NCBI GenBank assembly: GCA_001660395.1
Contig: LXWE01000005.1
Span: forward strand, 62,001 to 126,000
Reading direction: 5' to 3'
Length of the DNA stretch: 64,000 nucleotides
From: Alteromonadaceae bacterium XY-R5
Lineage (GTDB): Bacteria > Pseudomonadota > Gammaproteobacteria > Enterobacterales > Alteromonadaceae
The position numbers and the translations under genes were made by a program. The notes beneath the pieces are model-generated. The model was given only the letters and a program-made list of their open reading frames with translations. It did not search any database and was not told the origin of the DNA. Positions within the stretch are counted from its first letter, which is position 1. Every line of letters begins with the position of its first letter. Below are positions 9,229 through 17,175 of this stretch, piece by piece.

Positions 9229-9323
9229 TTTGAATTATATCTGTAAAAAATTGGCGATTATATAACCAGAAGGTGTGGCGCTAGCAAAAGGATGGAGAGC
9301 GTGCTGAGTTTCACTTTATCTTT

Positions 9324-10736
9324 TTAGTGAATGGTCTTTTTTCGCCCGATAGGGGAAGGACGTTTTGCAGGAGGAAGCAGAGCAAAAAGTAATTTTTTAT
9401 CAACTTTGTAGAGGGTCGCATACTCTGACTCGACCAGCTTCCTAATTTGAGTTCGCGTCAGTGTAGGATTCGCTTCGCAAACTTGAGCAATTTTTTCGGC
9501 GCATTCAGCAAGTTTGCTTTTGTGTCGGAGTGCTTTTCTACGCTCAACTAATCCGGGCGTATTGCATATCAGCTTATCAACTATCCCAAGGCCAGTTCCT
9601 GTTTCCTCAACAATTTTTTCTCGTGATATGCCACGACGGGCTAATGACAAAATTTTGTCTTTCACTTTACTGTCGGTGGCCATTGAATTTGTGTCATGTT
9701 CAATGCCGTTTAAATCAAGTTGTCGTGTTACGAAGCATTTACTTCGCGCGTACTTTTTACACAATTGGTTGATGCTTAATCCGTTACGAGCATCCGATAA
9801 CAAGTCTACCATTGGGAACACATCAGCTTTTGGAGTGAAAACTTCAGAAAATTGATCAGACCTTGGATGTTCAAGTGATGCGACTGTGTACAGCAGGGTG
9901 GCGTATGCCAGAGGATGGGTGCAATATTCATAATGCTTCCTAGCGATGATACATGCCTTGTAAAACACAGATTGGCTCTCGTTAAACTCACTTGCGGGCT
10001 GTAGCGAAAATACTTTTGCTATTGCCTTTTTCAAGTCTCCTTGTCGTACATAACCGCTTGCAGTAATGAAGCCATATTCAGACAATTGCTGGTGCAAGCA
10101 ATTGGAGAGTTCGCAATTAGTTTTGATATGGGTGCAACATTCATTCAAAAAGTAAGTGGCACTTTGAGCTAAGGCAATGTCTCTCCTTGAGGCTGCTTTG
10201 ACCTGCATAGCCTTTAACAGAGGTACAGTCATAAAATCTCGGTCAGCTCCACCATCCCCCAGAACATTTACATTCAATAACGTAGGATGTTTGTCACATG
10301 TGGTTACACCCGGTATCTGATGATGCAAATGCCAAATAGCAAAACCTTTTTGCTCACGCTCCTCTCTCACGCATTCTGGGCAGCACTTAATAATAAAAGG
10401 TGAGCCTCGCCCGACATGCGGTAGCCGCGATAAAATTACTGGTGAAGGTTGCCCATCTCCCAGCATTGCTCTTTCCAGTTTTTCGCCATCCGGTGTTACA
10501 GCACGAAAAACTGGAAACAGTGTACTCTTGTAAAGAAGTTCATTTGGTTCTGCCCCGAAGGTCTGTGCCAATTTGGTTATGTGCGTAGTCAAAAATGGAT
10601 GAACCCGATGACGACGAGGAAGACCAAGTAATTCTCTATACCTGTATGTGTTGGGTGCGCCCATCATCTGCCAATGACGCGTAATTGCACTGTACAAGCA
10701 CTCACTGTGGCTAAGCGGCAATTTTAACATCATCAA
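9324..10736 (-). CDS. TniQ/TnsD-family targeting protein (second TniQ)
   Basis: 470 residues. The N-terminal TniQ domain contains the zinc-ribbon signature CCPEC...WHLHHQIPGVTTCDKH at about residues 115-155. The longer C-terminal half has helix-turn-helix-like stretches (SINQLCKKYARSKCFVTRQ; ISREKIVEETGTGLG). TnsD proteins of Tn7 use such C-terminal regions to recognise a fixed chromosomal site, so this is the better candidate for the homing factor. It overlaps the preceding tniQ gene by 26 bp and has ATG codons at 10736, 10733 and 10730. It is the last gene of the tns operon and lies about 290 bp from the left end. Confidence 0.85.
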   Translation of the reverse strand: MMMLKLPLSHSECLYSAITRHWQMMGAPNTYRYRELLGLPRRHRVHPFLTTHITKLAQTFGAEPNELLYKSTLFPVFRAVTPDGEKLERAMLGDGQPSPVILSRLPHVGRGSPFIIKCCPECVREEREQKGFAIWHLHHQIPGVTTCDKHPTLLNVNVLGDGGADRDFMTVPLLKAMQVKAASRRDIALAQSATYFLNECCTHIKTNCELSNCLHQQLSEYGFITASGYVRQGDLKKAIAKVFSLQPASEFNESQSVFYKACIIARKHYEYCTHPLAYATLLYTVASLEHPRSDQFSEVFTPKADVFPMVDLLSDARNGLSINQLCKKYARSKCFVTRQLDLNGIEHDTNSMATDSKVKDKILSLARRGISREKIVEETGTGLGIVDKLICNTPGLVERRKALRHKSKLAECAEKIAQVCEANPTLTRTQIRKLVESEYATLYKVDKKLLFALLPPAKRPSPIGRKKTIH

Positions 10737-11616
10737 TTACCTCTAGCAGTTCAGTCTTATTTCTTAGCCAATAAATCAATATCAGGAAATAAACCGGATT
10801 TCGAACTGTGACTGTATTTTCCGTAAGTAGTGCAGATCTGATCAGGTTTAATCTGCGTTTAGCATTTTCTCTCGTATAGTACTTAAACAAATATCCGAGT
10901 ACGTCTTCACTGACCTCTGTTTCAAGTTGATCCATATATTTCATGCAGGATTGGGTTACCTGAGCCTCTTTGTTGGACTCAAAGGCCAAGATTCGTTTCA
11001 GCCTATCGACCAGTTGCCCGCCAATTGTTTCATCACGTTTAAGGCTGTCGAAGATCTTAGCGACGAAACAGCTCCAATCATAAAGCTCACTTGAAAAGGG
11101 ATGCTGTTGTGACTTTGCTAAATCAACGTATTGTGGCAATACCAGTTTTTCAAAAGACTTCATTTCTGGCGCAGTATGCAATGGACATCCATGTTTCATG
11201 CAATGAGTAATACCGGGAAGTTGATGATCTGTGTGCCAATAACTGACACCAACATTGAGTTTGTCTTCTTGAACGCAATCTAGGCAAAATTGCCAATCCC
11301 GTTTGAATGCCAACTCCCCTTGACGAAGGTTTGCATTCCGTTTCTCTTCAATCGCCTCAAGCAAAATTTCATCAGGCTCACTTAATCGCCAAATCGCCCA
11401 TGTGCTTCCATCGAACAACACATCACGGTCATTACCATCAGCAATACGCTGAGCTGTTTCAAAAACTTGGCTGCATAAGTCGAAAGGCTTGGGGTAAGAA
11501 CACGACAATGAAATGTAATTCAATAATGAGCTGTTGGATGGGAACGCCAATTGGATACGCTTACGAATAAGTGTACTCACAACATGTTCATTGGGAAAAC
11601 GCTTAAACTTTAGCAT
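10711..11616 (-). CDS. tniQ: TniQ-family transposition protein (first TniQ)
   Basis: 301 residues with the TniQ zinc motif CLDC...YWHTDHQLPGITHCMKHGCPL at about residues 105-145. The C-terminal part is shorter than that of the 470-residue paralogue downstream. The ATG overlaps the tnsC stop by one base (TAATG), so translation is probably coupled. TniQ proteins link a target-recognition factor to the TnsC ATPase. Having two TniQ genes in one element resembles Tn6022-type tniD/tniE elements and dual-pathway Tn7-like elements. Which one binds the chromosomal site cannot be read from sequence. Confidence 0.85.
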   Translation of the reverse strand: MLKFKRFPNEHVVSTLIRKRIQLAFPSNSSLLNYISLSCSYPKPFDLCSQVFETAQRIADGNDRDVLFDGSTWAIWRLSEPDEILLEAIEEKRNANLRQGELAFKRDWQFCLDCVQEDKLNVGVSYWHTDHQLPGITHCMKHGCPLHTAPEMKSFEKLVLPQYVDLAKSQQHPFSSELYDWSCFVAKIFDSLKRDETIGGQLVDRLKRILAFESNKEAQVTQSCMKYMDQLETEVSEDVLGYLFKYYTRENAKRRLNLIRSALLTENTVTVRNPVYFLILIYWLRNKTELLEVIDDVKIAA

Positions 11617-13061
11617 TATGCTGCCTCCACTTGCTCTGATGAGTTCAGAGATTCTTGCCCCTTGATAGCAGCGAGTTTTGATTCAAGCGCACTTTTCACT
11701 TTAGCTATAGCGACTTTATCTTCGGGGGAAAGATCGATATCAGATTGCATAGCATCCACTGCTTCCACCATATGAACTAGTGCAGGTCCATTGAATTGTT
11801 CAGATTTGATAAAATACGTCAAATGCTTAATTGCTTGTTTTACCTCACCTTTATCTAAAAATTGCTGCACGGAAATGAGATCTTCAAAACGAGATGTATT
11901 TTTACGACGGATAGCTGAAAACACAGCATGTAAAAGACTAAACTGACGCTTGTAAACACTTCTGAGCAAAGTGAGTGTTATCTTCTCTTTGCCACTGTTG
12001 ATGGCCTCAATTTGTGTTAATTGCCAGAGCTTTACTAGCGCATACGGAAAACCGCAGGTGAGATCGTATAATAGGTCATTTAGCTTATCGTCTTTCTCAA
12101 TTTTATTGTGCACAAATTGCAAGGTAAATAAGGTGTCAACCAGCAGTCCCCAATCCTTAGAACCCTTTGAATAAGCTGTTAATTCGGTGGGGTAACCAGC
12201 TCGCCTAAGGTGCTGATGTTTCTTATCAATAATTTTGATAGCGTCACTTGTGCCAATTTTCAAAATTGAAACTTTGGCGTTATTGGACATGCTATCGAAG
12301 AACTGAAGCATCTCATCACGCAGAAATTTTCCAGCAACATTTAGGTTTTGAAACTCGTCAATTACACACAAACCAACGTGAAACTCTCTAAAAAGTACAT
12401 GAATAGCCGACTCCATTTTTGTTATCTTTTCCCCTTCATATAGGCGAACGTAGCTGGGGTAATTAAATTTCTGCAAAGCTTTGTCCAACGCTCTGAATAT
12501 ATTCATGCAGAGACCGCTTCTGGTGCCATCATGGGGCATTTCAACAAACAAATAGGTTATTTGAGGGTTTTCAAGGTCGAGTGTTGGGTGGCAGATAACT
12601 TGAGGAAACAAGCGGGCAATTGTGTTTCGAGCAAATGTTGATTTGCCAGCACCGCTGGGGCCTGTAAGTACGCTGCTCTCAGTAGTTGTGCCACCTTCCA
12701 AAACATCATCGTCCTCACCATTAAAATCGAATTCAGGATTAGCAAGCTCATATGTCCACTCAATGACCTCACTGGCCATAGGATTGCGATCTTCATATGT
12801 GGACACAATCGTATCGTACAAATGTGAATAAATTTCAAAGTGTGTAAAGTTGGGTAAAAAAAGCTTTTTGAGCTGTCTGACCGCATTAATACGCTCACCT
12901 TCACTATTATCAACAGCCTTAAGGTTAACCAATTTTATGGTAGTAGCGGCTTTAAAATTCTTCGCTGTCACCTTCGGAGGGAGAGCCGTAATTAGCGGGT
13001 TATTCGCATGCAATGGGTTGCTAGTTTCATGGTATTTTGCGTTAACAATTGTAGTCTTCAT
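11616..13061 (-). CDS. tnsC: TnsC-like AAA+ transposition regulator
   Basis: 481-residue AAA+ ATPase with Walker A GPSGAGKST near residue 132 and Walker B LCVIDEF near residue 229. TnsC connects target-site proteins (TniQ) to the TnsA/TnsB transposase and gives target immunity. I start it at the ATG at 13061 (MKTTIVNAKYH): AAAAGG lies about 10 bp upstream and the start then falls just after the tnsB stop. An in-frame start at 13118 would overlap tnsB by 38 bp. Confidence 0.9.
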   Translation of the reverse strand: MKTTIVNAKYHETSNPLHANNPLITALPPKVTAKNFKAATTIKLVNLKAVDNSEGERINAVRQLKKLFLPNFTHFEIYSHLYDTIVSTYEDRNPMASEVIEWTYELANPEFDFNGEDDDVLEGGTTTESSVLTGPSGAGKSTFARNTIARLFPQVICHPTLDLENPQITYLFVEMPHDGTRSGLCMNIFRALDKALQKFNYPSYVRLYEGEKITKMESAIHVLFREFHVGLCVIDEFQNLNVAGKFLRDEMLQFFDSMSNNAKVSILKIGTSDAIKIIDKKHQHLRRAGYPTELTAYSKGSKDWGLLVDTLFTLQFVHNKIEKDDKLNDLLYDLTCGFPYALVKLWQLTQIEAINSGKEKITLTLLRSVYKRQFSLLHAVFSAIRRKNTSRFEDLISVQQFLDKGEVKQAIKHLTYFIKSEQFNGPALVHMVEAVDAMQSDIDLSPEDKVAIAKVKSALESKLAAIKGQESLNSSEQVEAA

Positions 13062-13080
13062 AACTTGTAGTACCTTTTGA

Positions 13081-15288
13081 TTAAAGTTCGTAAAATTCGT
13101 TTCTGCCTTCGTGATCATCCAACTCTTCTTCTTCAGCTTGATCTAGCTCAGGCGCGTCAATACTCATCGTGTCTTGAATTGCATTTAAAAAGCCCACGAT
13201 CTGGCGTTGCTGATCCAGTAAGGCTTCAAAGCGGCGATTAGTGCGAATCTGTTGAATGTTTCCTGTCGGGCTGGGTTTTCGCTCTTTTTGAGCGGTTTTG
13301 ACGGTTTCCTCGAAGTAATCCATTAATGAGAGGTAGGCAGACAGTTCGGATTCCTGTTGTGCTTGGTCACCATCTGGATTTCCGCTTTTATGTTCGGCGA
13401 TTTCTTTAAACGAGCATCTCGCGTACAAAGCATCATCCTGCTCAAGATAAGCCGGTACGAGTCTGTTATCCGGTGTTACAACCAAAATGCAGGCAGCAGT
13501 TCCGCGATGGTATCTGCACTTAAACTGATAGTGTTTCCTGCCTTTGAGACGATCTTGATATCCCTCATCTTTGGTCCATTTACATGTGTACTTAAGCCCA
13601 TGTTCTTGCAGGTATATGTGCGTTTTGTGGCACGTCACATTGCCGGTTTCCAGCAAATCTAGGTATAGCTGTGATTCAGGCACAAACATGGTGTAGCCCG
13701 GTCTATTTTCCTCACCCCAATCCCAAACTTGCTGTGGAATTCTGCGAACCCCATCGCGGGCCATTTCGAAAGTCAGCGGAAACTTTTTATTTTCTATCCT
13801 GTTGTTGCGAACAATGATGTACTTGATAAGGATTTCATAAAGCTCATTTATCGTAAGACACGCATTTTTGCGGGCGACTTGTCTGGCCTTATCCAATTTG
13901 GAATCGGTGTCATGCCCCTTACTTTTTCCGCGAAAAAGTTTCTGGGCTAGTTCGAAATGCTGCTCCCCCATTTTTTTGTCGTCACCACGACCGACGCGAC
14001 CAAATTTTACTGTGATCGGTACGCCTGCCGTGATAGGACCTTCACTTACCTGCCCCTTAAATACATCATTATCAACGTAGATAATCTGAGGAACCCGTTT
14101 GGACTTCCAACCTGACACGTCAATATCAAGTCCAAGTTCGTCCACCCACTTTTGTTTGTCTCTGGCCGCATTGAAAATGGCTTCTTTTACGGTCGAGAAA
14201 CTCGGCGGCTCTGTAGTGATATATAAACCGGTAACCAAATCTGAAAAGTTATCGACCACAAAATACACCGTGCCTTTACCGATCTTAGTTTTCCTATCAG
14301 GGTCAAAAATACTGACAAGTTCTTCAGGGAATGGCGTTTCATCGAGGTAGTAAATTTCACCGGGACCAGAAGCATGAATATTGGCGTTCCCTTCCCTGCC
14401 GTCATTGTTGGCAGCGGCCTCCATAGGATTTTTCTTACCCCGTTCCCGTTTGGCAATATTGCCGCCAAAGTGATTATTCAGTCTGTGATAGAACTGGTTG
14501 TAGGTGGGGCGTTCATGTGGTTCTTTTAGTTCAACAACATGGCGAAGTCCGGTCTCTCTCTGTTCTTGGGGAGTTGCCGCCCTGCGGCACTTGAAATATT
14601 TGTCCTTCAGCATTTGTCTGAAAGCATCGATAATTGTCAGAGACGGCGTCTTGGCATATTTTTTAATGTATTGCTCAATGATGGATTCATCCTTTTCAAG
14701 CAATTCCATACCTTGGAAGTTTTTGGCTACCCGTCCCTTCTTAACAAAATGCGTAACATGCCGATCACTCTCTGCACTGTCTTTTCCCTGAGGCATAACC
14801 AAGCCAGCTTTCCGGCATCCATGCCGCAAAAAACTGTAGAAGCTGTCATAAACAAATTGTCGAGTTACCCCAGCTCTTTCAGCAGCATTGGCAAATACCT
14901 TGTCACCAACGTTGTTCCGTAAAACAGCATCGAGATCATCTATAAGAGGCAAAATTGCGTTATAGCGCCGCTCAATTTTTGCCTTTTGGTTATCGGAAAG
15001 CTTGTCTTCAGGAGTGAGGGTTTTCGGATGCCAAGCAGGCTCAACTATCAATAAATCTTGGTTTTCGATGTGCAGAACCAGCTCATCAAAAGAAACATGA
15101 AGAGGCGCAATGGTTTTGGATTCTTGATTAATAATGACAGCCAAATCGATATCACTATCCAAATAGGCCACTAAATGATTTTCAGCAATAGCTCGCCCAT
15201 TCAATTTGACAGGATTGCTAACATCGCCGGGGCTGATAACACTAAAGCGATCCAGATCATCAGAGGGAAATTCAGACACAGCTAACAT
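13081..15288 (-). CDS. tnsB: TnsB-like DDE transposase
   Basis: 735-residue transposase of the Mu/TnsB/TniA type with a DDE catalytic triad: Asp in IYYLDET (near residue 315), Asp in IIYVDNDVF (near 406) and Glu in MGEQHFE (near 441). N-terminal DNA-binding helices are expected before residue 250. The C-terminal acidic tail (AEEEELDDHEGRNEFYEL) is a likely TnsC-contact region, by analogy with Tn7. AAGGGGGTG just before the ATG fixes the start. TnsB cuts and joins the 3' ends; it would bind the CGAAGACA repeats at both transposon ends. Confidence 0.92.
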   Translation of the reverse strand: MLAVSEFPSDDLDRFSVISPGDVSNPVKLNGRAIAENHLVAYLDSDIDLAVIINQESKTIAPLHVSFDELVLHIENQDLLIVEPAWHPKTLTPEDKLSDNQKAKIERRYNAILPLIDDLDAVLRNNVGDKVFANAAERAGVTRQFVYDSFYSFLRHGCRKAGLVMPQGKDSAESDRHVTHFVKKGRVAKNFQGMELLEKDESIIEQYIKKYAKTPSLTIIDAFRQMLKDKYFKCRRAATPQEQRETGLRHVVELKEPHERPTYNQFYHRLNNHFGGNIAKRERGKKNPMEAAANNDGREGNANIHASGPGEIYYLDETPFPEELVSIFDPDRKTKIGKGTVYFVVDNFSDLVTGLYITTEPPSFSTVKEAIFNAARDKQKWVDELGLDIDVSGWKSKRVPQIIYVDNDVFKGQVSEGPITAGVPITVKFGRVGRGDDKKMGEQHFELAQKLFRGKSKGHDTDSKLDKARQVARKNACLTINELYEILIKYIIVRNNRIENKKFPLTFEMARDGVRRIPQQVWDWGEENRPGYTMFVPESQLYLDLLETGNVTCHKTHIYLQEHGLKYTCKWTKDEGYQDRLKGRKHYQFKCRYHRGTAACILVVTPDNRLVPAYLEQDDALYARCSFKEIAEHKSGNPDGDQAQQESELSAYLSLMDYFEETVKTAQKERKPSPTGNIQQIRTNRRFEALLDQQRQIVGFLNAIQDTMSIDAPELDQAEEEELDDHEGRNEFYEL

Positions 15289-15297
15289 GACACCCCC

Positions 15298-16131
15298 TTA
15301 TGCAGCCGAGCCAAAGGCTTTGAAGCTGTTTGTTTCTAATCTGGCAATACCAAGCTCTTCTGCTGAAAACTCCAGAAATAGTGGTCGGTGCCAGTCGATC
15401 TCAATCTTGTGGTGCCAGATGCAGTTGTAGAAAAAGTGGGCTGCAACCGAGTAATCTACGCCCGCATTTTCAGCGCTTTTGCGCAGCAGTCTTGAGGTTC
15501 TTTCATAAGGGTTTGCCTCAGTGATAATAAGAAAGTGATACAACCACTCATCGCACATTGGCTGTAGCAAAGAATTAAGTTTCGAATGGCGGTACATCCG
15601 CTCCAGATTCCTGACGGATTCTATTTTTAGCTCGTCACTGGTGGTGGTTTCGAATTCGTAATGTTTCTTGGCGCAATAGGCTTCCTGAATCGCCAGCTTC
15701 TCGACACTGCGAACCTTGAATAATTCATCGTGTTGTTTAACCGCGATCCCTTTTTTACCTATGCTGGTATCACAAATGAAATCTAAGGTCTGAACGATTG
15801 GCACTTGGGTGCCCGGATAAACAGGGTGCTTTACATCAAGCGCTTTTGCGATTGCCAGCGTCTCAGCTAAGGGCAAAGCAAACTGCTCTTTCGTGTTCGT
15901 TACGGTCCGGTCAAAAGCAAGTAGCATGAATTGGCAAACCTCATTTTGACTGAGTAGATGCACAACTCTGTTTTCACAAAAATGCTTAATCTTGCATTTA
16001 ACCCCTTTAGATCTCACATCATGGACAGTCCAAAAAGGAAGGTAAGAGTTTCCATCTTCCATACTCTCCTCGTGCTTGTTTATCCAGCCTTGCTGTCTTT
16101 TTAGAGTGACCCCATTAAATTGTTTTCTCAT
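15298..16131 (-). CDS. tnsA: TnsA-like endonuclease
   Basis: 277-residue TnsA homologue. The catalytic core shows the order seen in Tn7 TnsA: acidic residues near ETLAIAKALD, Asp in QTLDFICD, then Lys in GIAVKQHDE and Glu in LAIQEAY, followed by a winged-helix C-terminal domain. TnsA cuts the 5' ends of the transposon, giving cut-and-paste movement. I start it at the ATG at 16131 (MRKQFNGVTLK); the frame is open to 16224, but the extra stretch is hydrophobic, AT-rich and unlike TnsA. First gene of tnsABC-tniQ-tniQ, 9 bp from tnsB. Confidence 0.88.
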   Translation of the reverse strand: MRKQFNGVTLKRQQGWINKHEESMEDGNSYLPFWTVHDVRSKGVKCKIKHFCENRVVHLLSQNEVCQFMLLAFDRTVTNTKEQFALPLAETLAIAKALDVKHPVYPGTQVPIVQTLDFICDTSIGKKGIAVKQHDELFKVRSVEKLAIQEAYCAKKHYEFETTTSDELKIESVRNLERMYRHSKLNSLLQPMCDEWLYHFLIITEANPYERTSRLLRKSAENAGVDYSVAAHFFYNCIWHHKIEIDWHRPLFLEFSAEELGIARLETNSFKAFGSAA

Positions 16132-16226
16132 AACCACTACCCATTTAAATTTGACATATAAATGAATAGCACCGCCAAACCAATAAAACAAACCTAAAAA
16201 ACTAATAAAAACGTTACATTTCATAT

Positions 16227-16249
16227 ATTTAATATTTTAAATATTAAAT
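16227..16249. promoter_or_regulatory. 23-bp AT-rich palindrome upstream of tnsA
   Basis: ATTTAATATTT and AAATATTAAAT are exact inverted repeats around a single T, centred about 107 bp upstream of the tnsA start. It may be an operator in the tnsA promoter region. In Tn7 the tns promoter is repressed by TnsB bound at the right end; here the transposase genes are far from either end, so a separate operator would make sense. No regulator is identified. Confidence 0.45.
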
Positions 16250-16474
16250 TAAAACAACCTAAAAAAGGCCTTATTTATTATTGTTAATATTAATTTGTTC
16301 GCGTAACGTGATGTTTTTAATGACAAACACACAAAAATACAACTCAAGACAAGTTGAAAACAGTTGCTTTCTTTTTCAAAGAATTAAGTGAGCACACTCG
16401 AAAGAGGCAGCGAAAAAAATTTTGCAATTCCCCTTGCTCCATAGCTGACAAAGCCAATCCAATCTGCACCAATA

Positions 16475-16535
16475 AAAAGATGCAGATATTTTGTTGACAT
16501 TGTTTATATTGCAATCAATACTGAGTGCATCTTTT
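16475..16535 (+). promoter_or_regulatory. Sigma70-type promoter enclosed by 10-bp inverted repeats
   Basis: A consensus -35 TTGACA (16494-16499) is followed, after a 17-bp spacer, by AATACT (16517-16522). The promoter sits between AAAAGATGCA (16475-16484) and its exact reverse complement TGCATCTTTT (16526-16535). Transcription would start a few bases before the ATG at 16538, giving a very short or leaderless 5' end. The flanking repeats look like an operator pair controlling the restriction operon. Confidence 0.65.
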
Positions 16536-16537
16536 AA

Positions 16538-17140
16538 ATGGTGCGGATTATTTTTGTGAAAAGTCTACTCAGTGATATTGCTAGTATCAGTGCGGGCCAC
16601 CCATTTCGGGGCAGTATTCCCGAAACTGCCGATGGTGATGTACGAGTCGTGCAAATTCGTGATGTGGATGAGTATGGCCAGATTGACTGGCAAAATCTGA
16701 TAGCTACCAATATCACTGGCCGCAAACAGCCAGACTTTCTCCAGCAAGGAGACATTCTCTTTTCAGCCAGAGGTCAGCGTAACATCGCAGCGCTGGTAGA
16801 TAAGCAAACACCTAATACCGTATGTGCTCCACACTACTTTATCATCCGGGTGACCAGCGATGTGATTGCGCCAGCTTTTCTGGCGTGGCAGTTAAACCAG
16901 CTACCAGCGCAAAAGTACTTTGCAAAATCTTCTCAGGGCACTGCCGTAGCCAGCATTCCCAGAAGTTTTGTAACAGAAACACCTCTTACTATTCCCGCAC
17001 TCGAACAACAACAACTGATCATGGCAATGGCAGCAGCACATCTAAAAGAAAAGCTGACATTACAAGCCATGATCACAAATAGAGATTTGCAGATGCAAGG
17101 CATCGCGGCTGATCTGCTAACAAGCTCACGTAAAGATTAA
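16538..17140 (+). CDS. Half-size HsdS-like protein (single target-recognition domain)
   Basis: 200 residues, about half a normal type I specificity subunit. One target-recognition domain (SDIASISAGHPFRGSIPE, then a QQGDILFSARGQ stretch) is followed by one helical region (PALEQQQLIMAMAAAHLKEKLTLQ). A full-length hsdS lies downstream of hsdM. Half-HsdS proteins can dimerise to make a symmetric specificity subunit in known truncated type I systems; whether this one does, or instead modulates the enzyme, is unknown. The start is uncertain: ATG at 16538 is almost at the predicted transcript start, and GTG at 16556 is an alternative. Confidence 0.75.
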   Translation: MVRIIFVKSLLSDIASISAGHPFRGSIPETADGDVRVVQIRDVDEYGQIDWQNLIATNITGRKQPDFLQQGDILFSARGQRNIAALVDKQTPNTVCAPHYFIIRVTSDVIAPAFLAWQLNQLPAQKYFAKSSQGTAVASIPRSFVTETPLTIPALEQQQLIMAMAAAHLKEKLTLQAMITNRDLQMQGIAADLLTSSRKD

Positions 17141-17175
17141 CAACTAAACAGAATTCATATTAAGGACTAATGACA

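Larger units (their letters stand above)
16132..16537. other. AT-rich divergent control region between tnsA and the restriction cargo
   Basis: About 400 bp without a convincing gene, between the minus-strand tns operon and the plus-strand defence genes. It contains a 23-bp palindrome (16227-16249), a related TTAATATTAA at 16284-16293, and a promoter flanked by inverted repeats at 16475-16535. A short frame extending tnsA upstream was judged non-coding. Confidence 0.7.

Noticed and set aside
16132-16224. N-terminal extension of TnsA
   Set aside because: Hydrophobic and AT-rich, unlike TnsA; the downstream ATG gives a normal protein.
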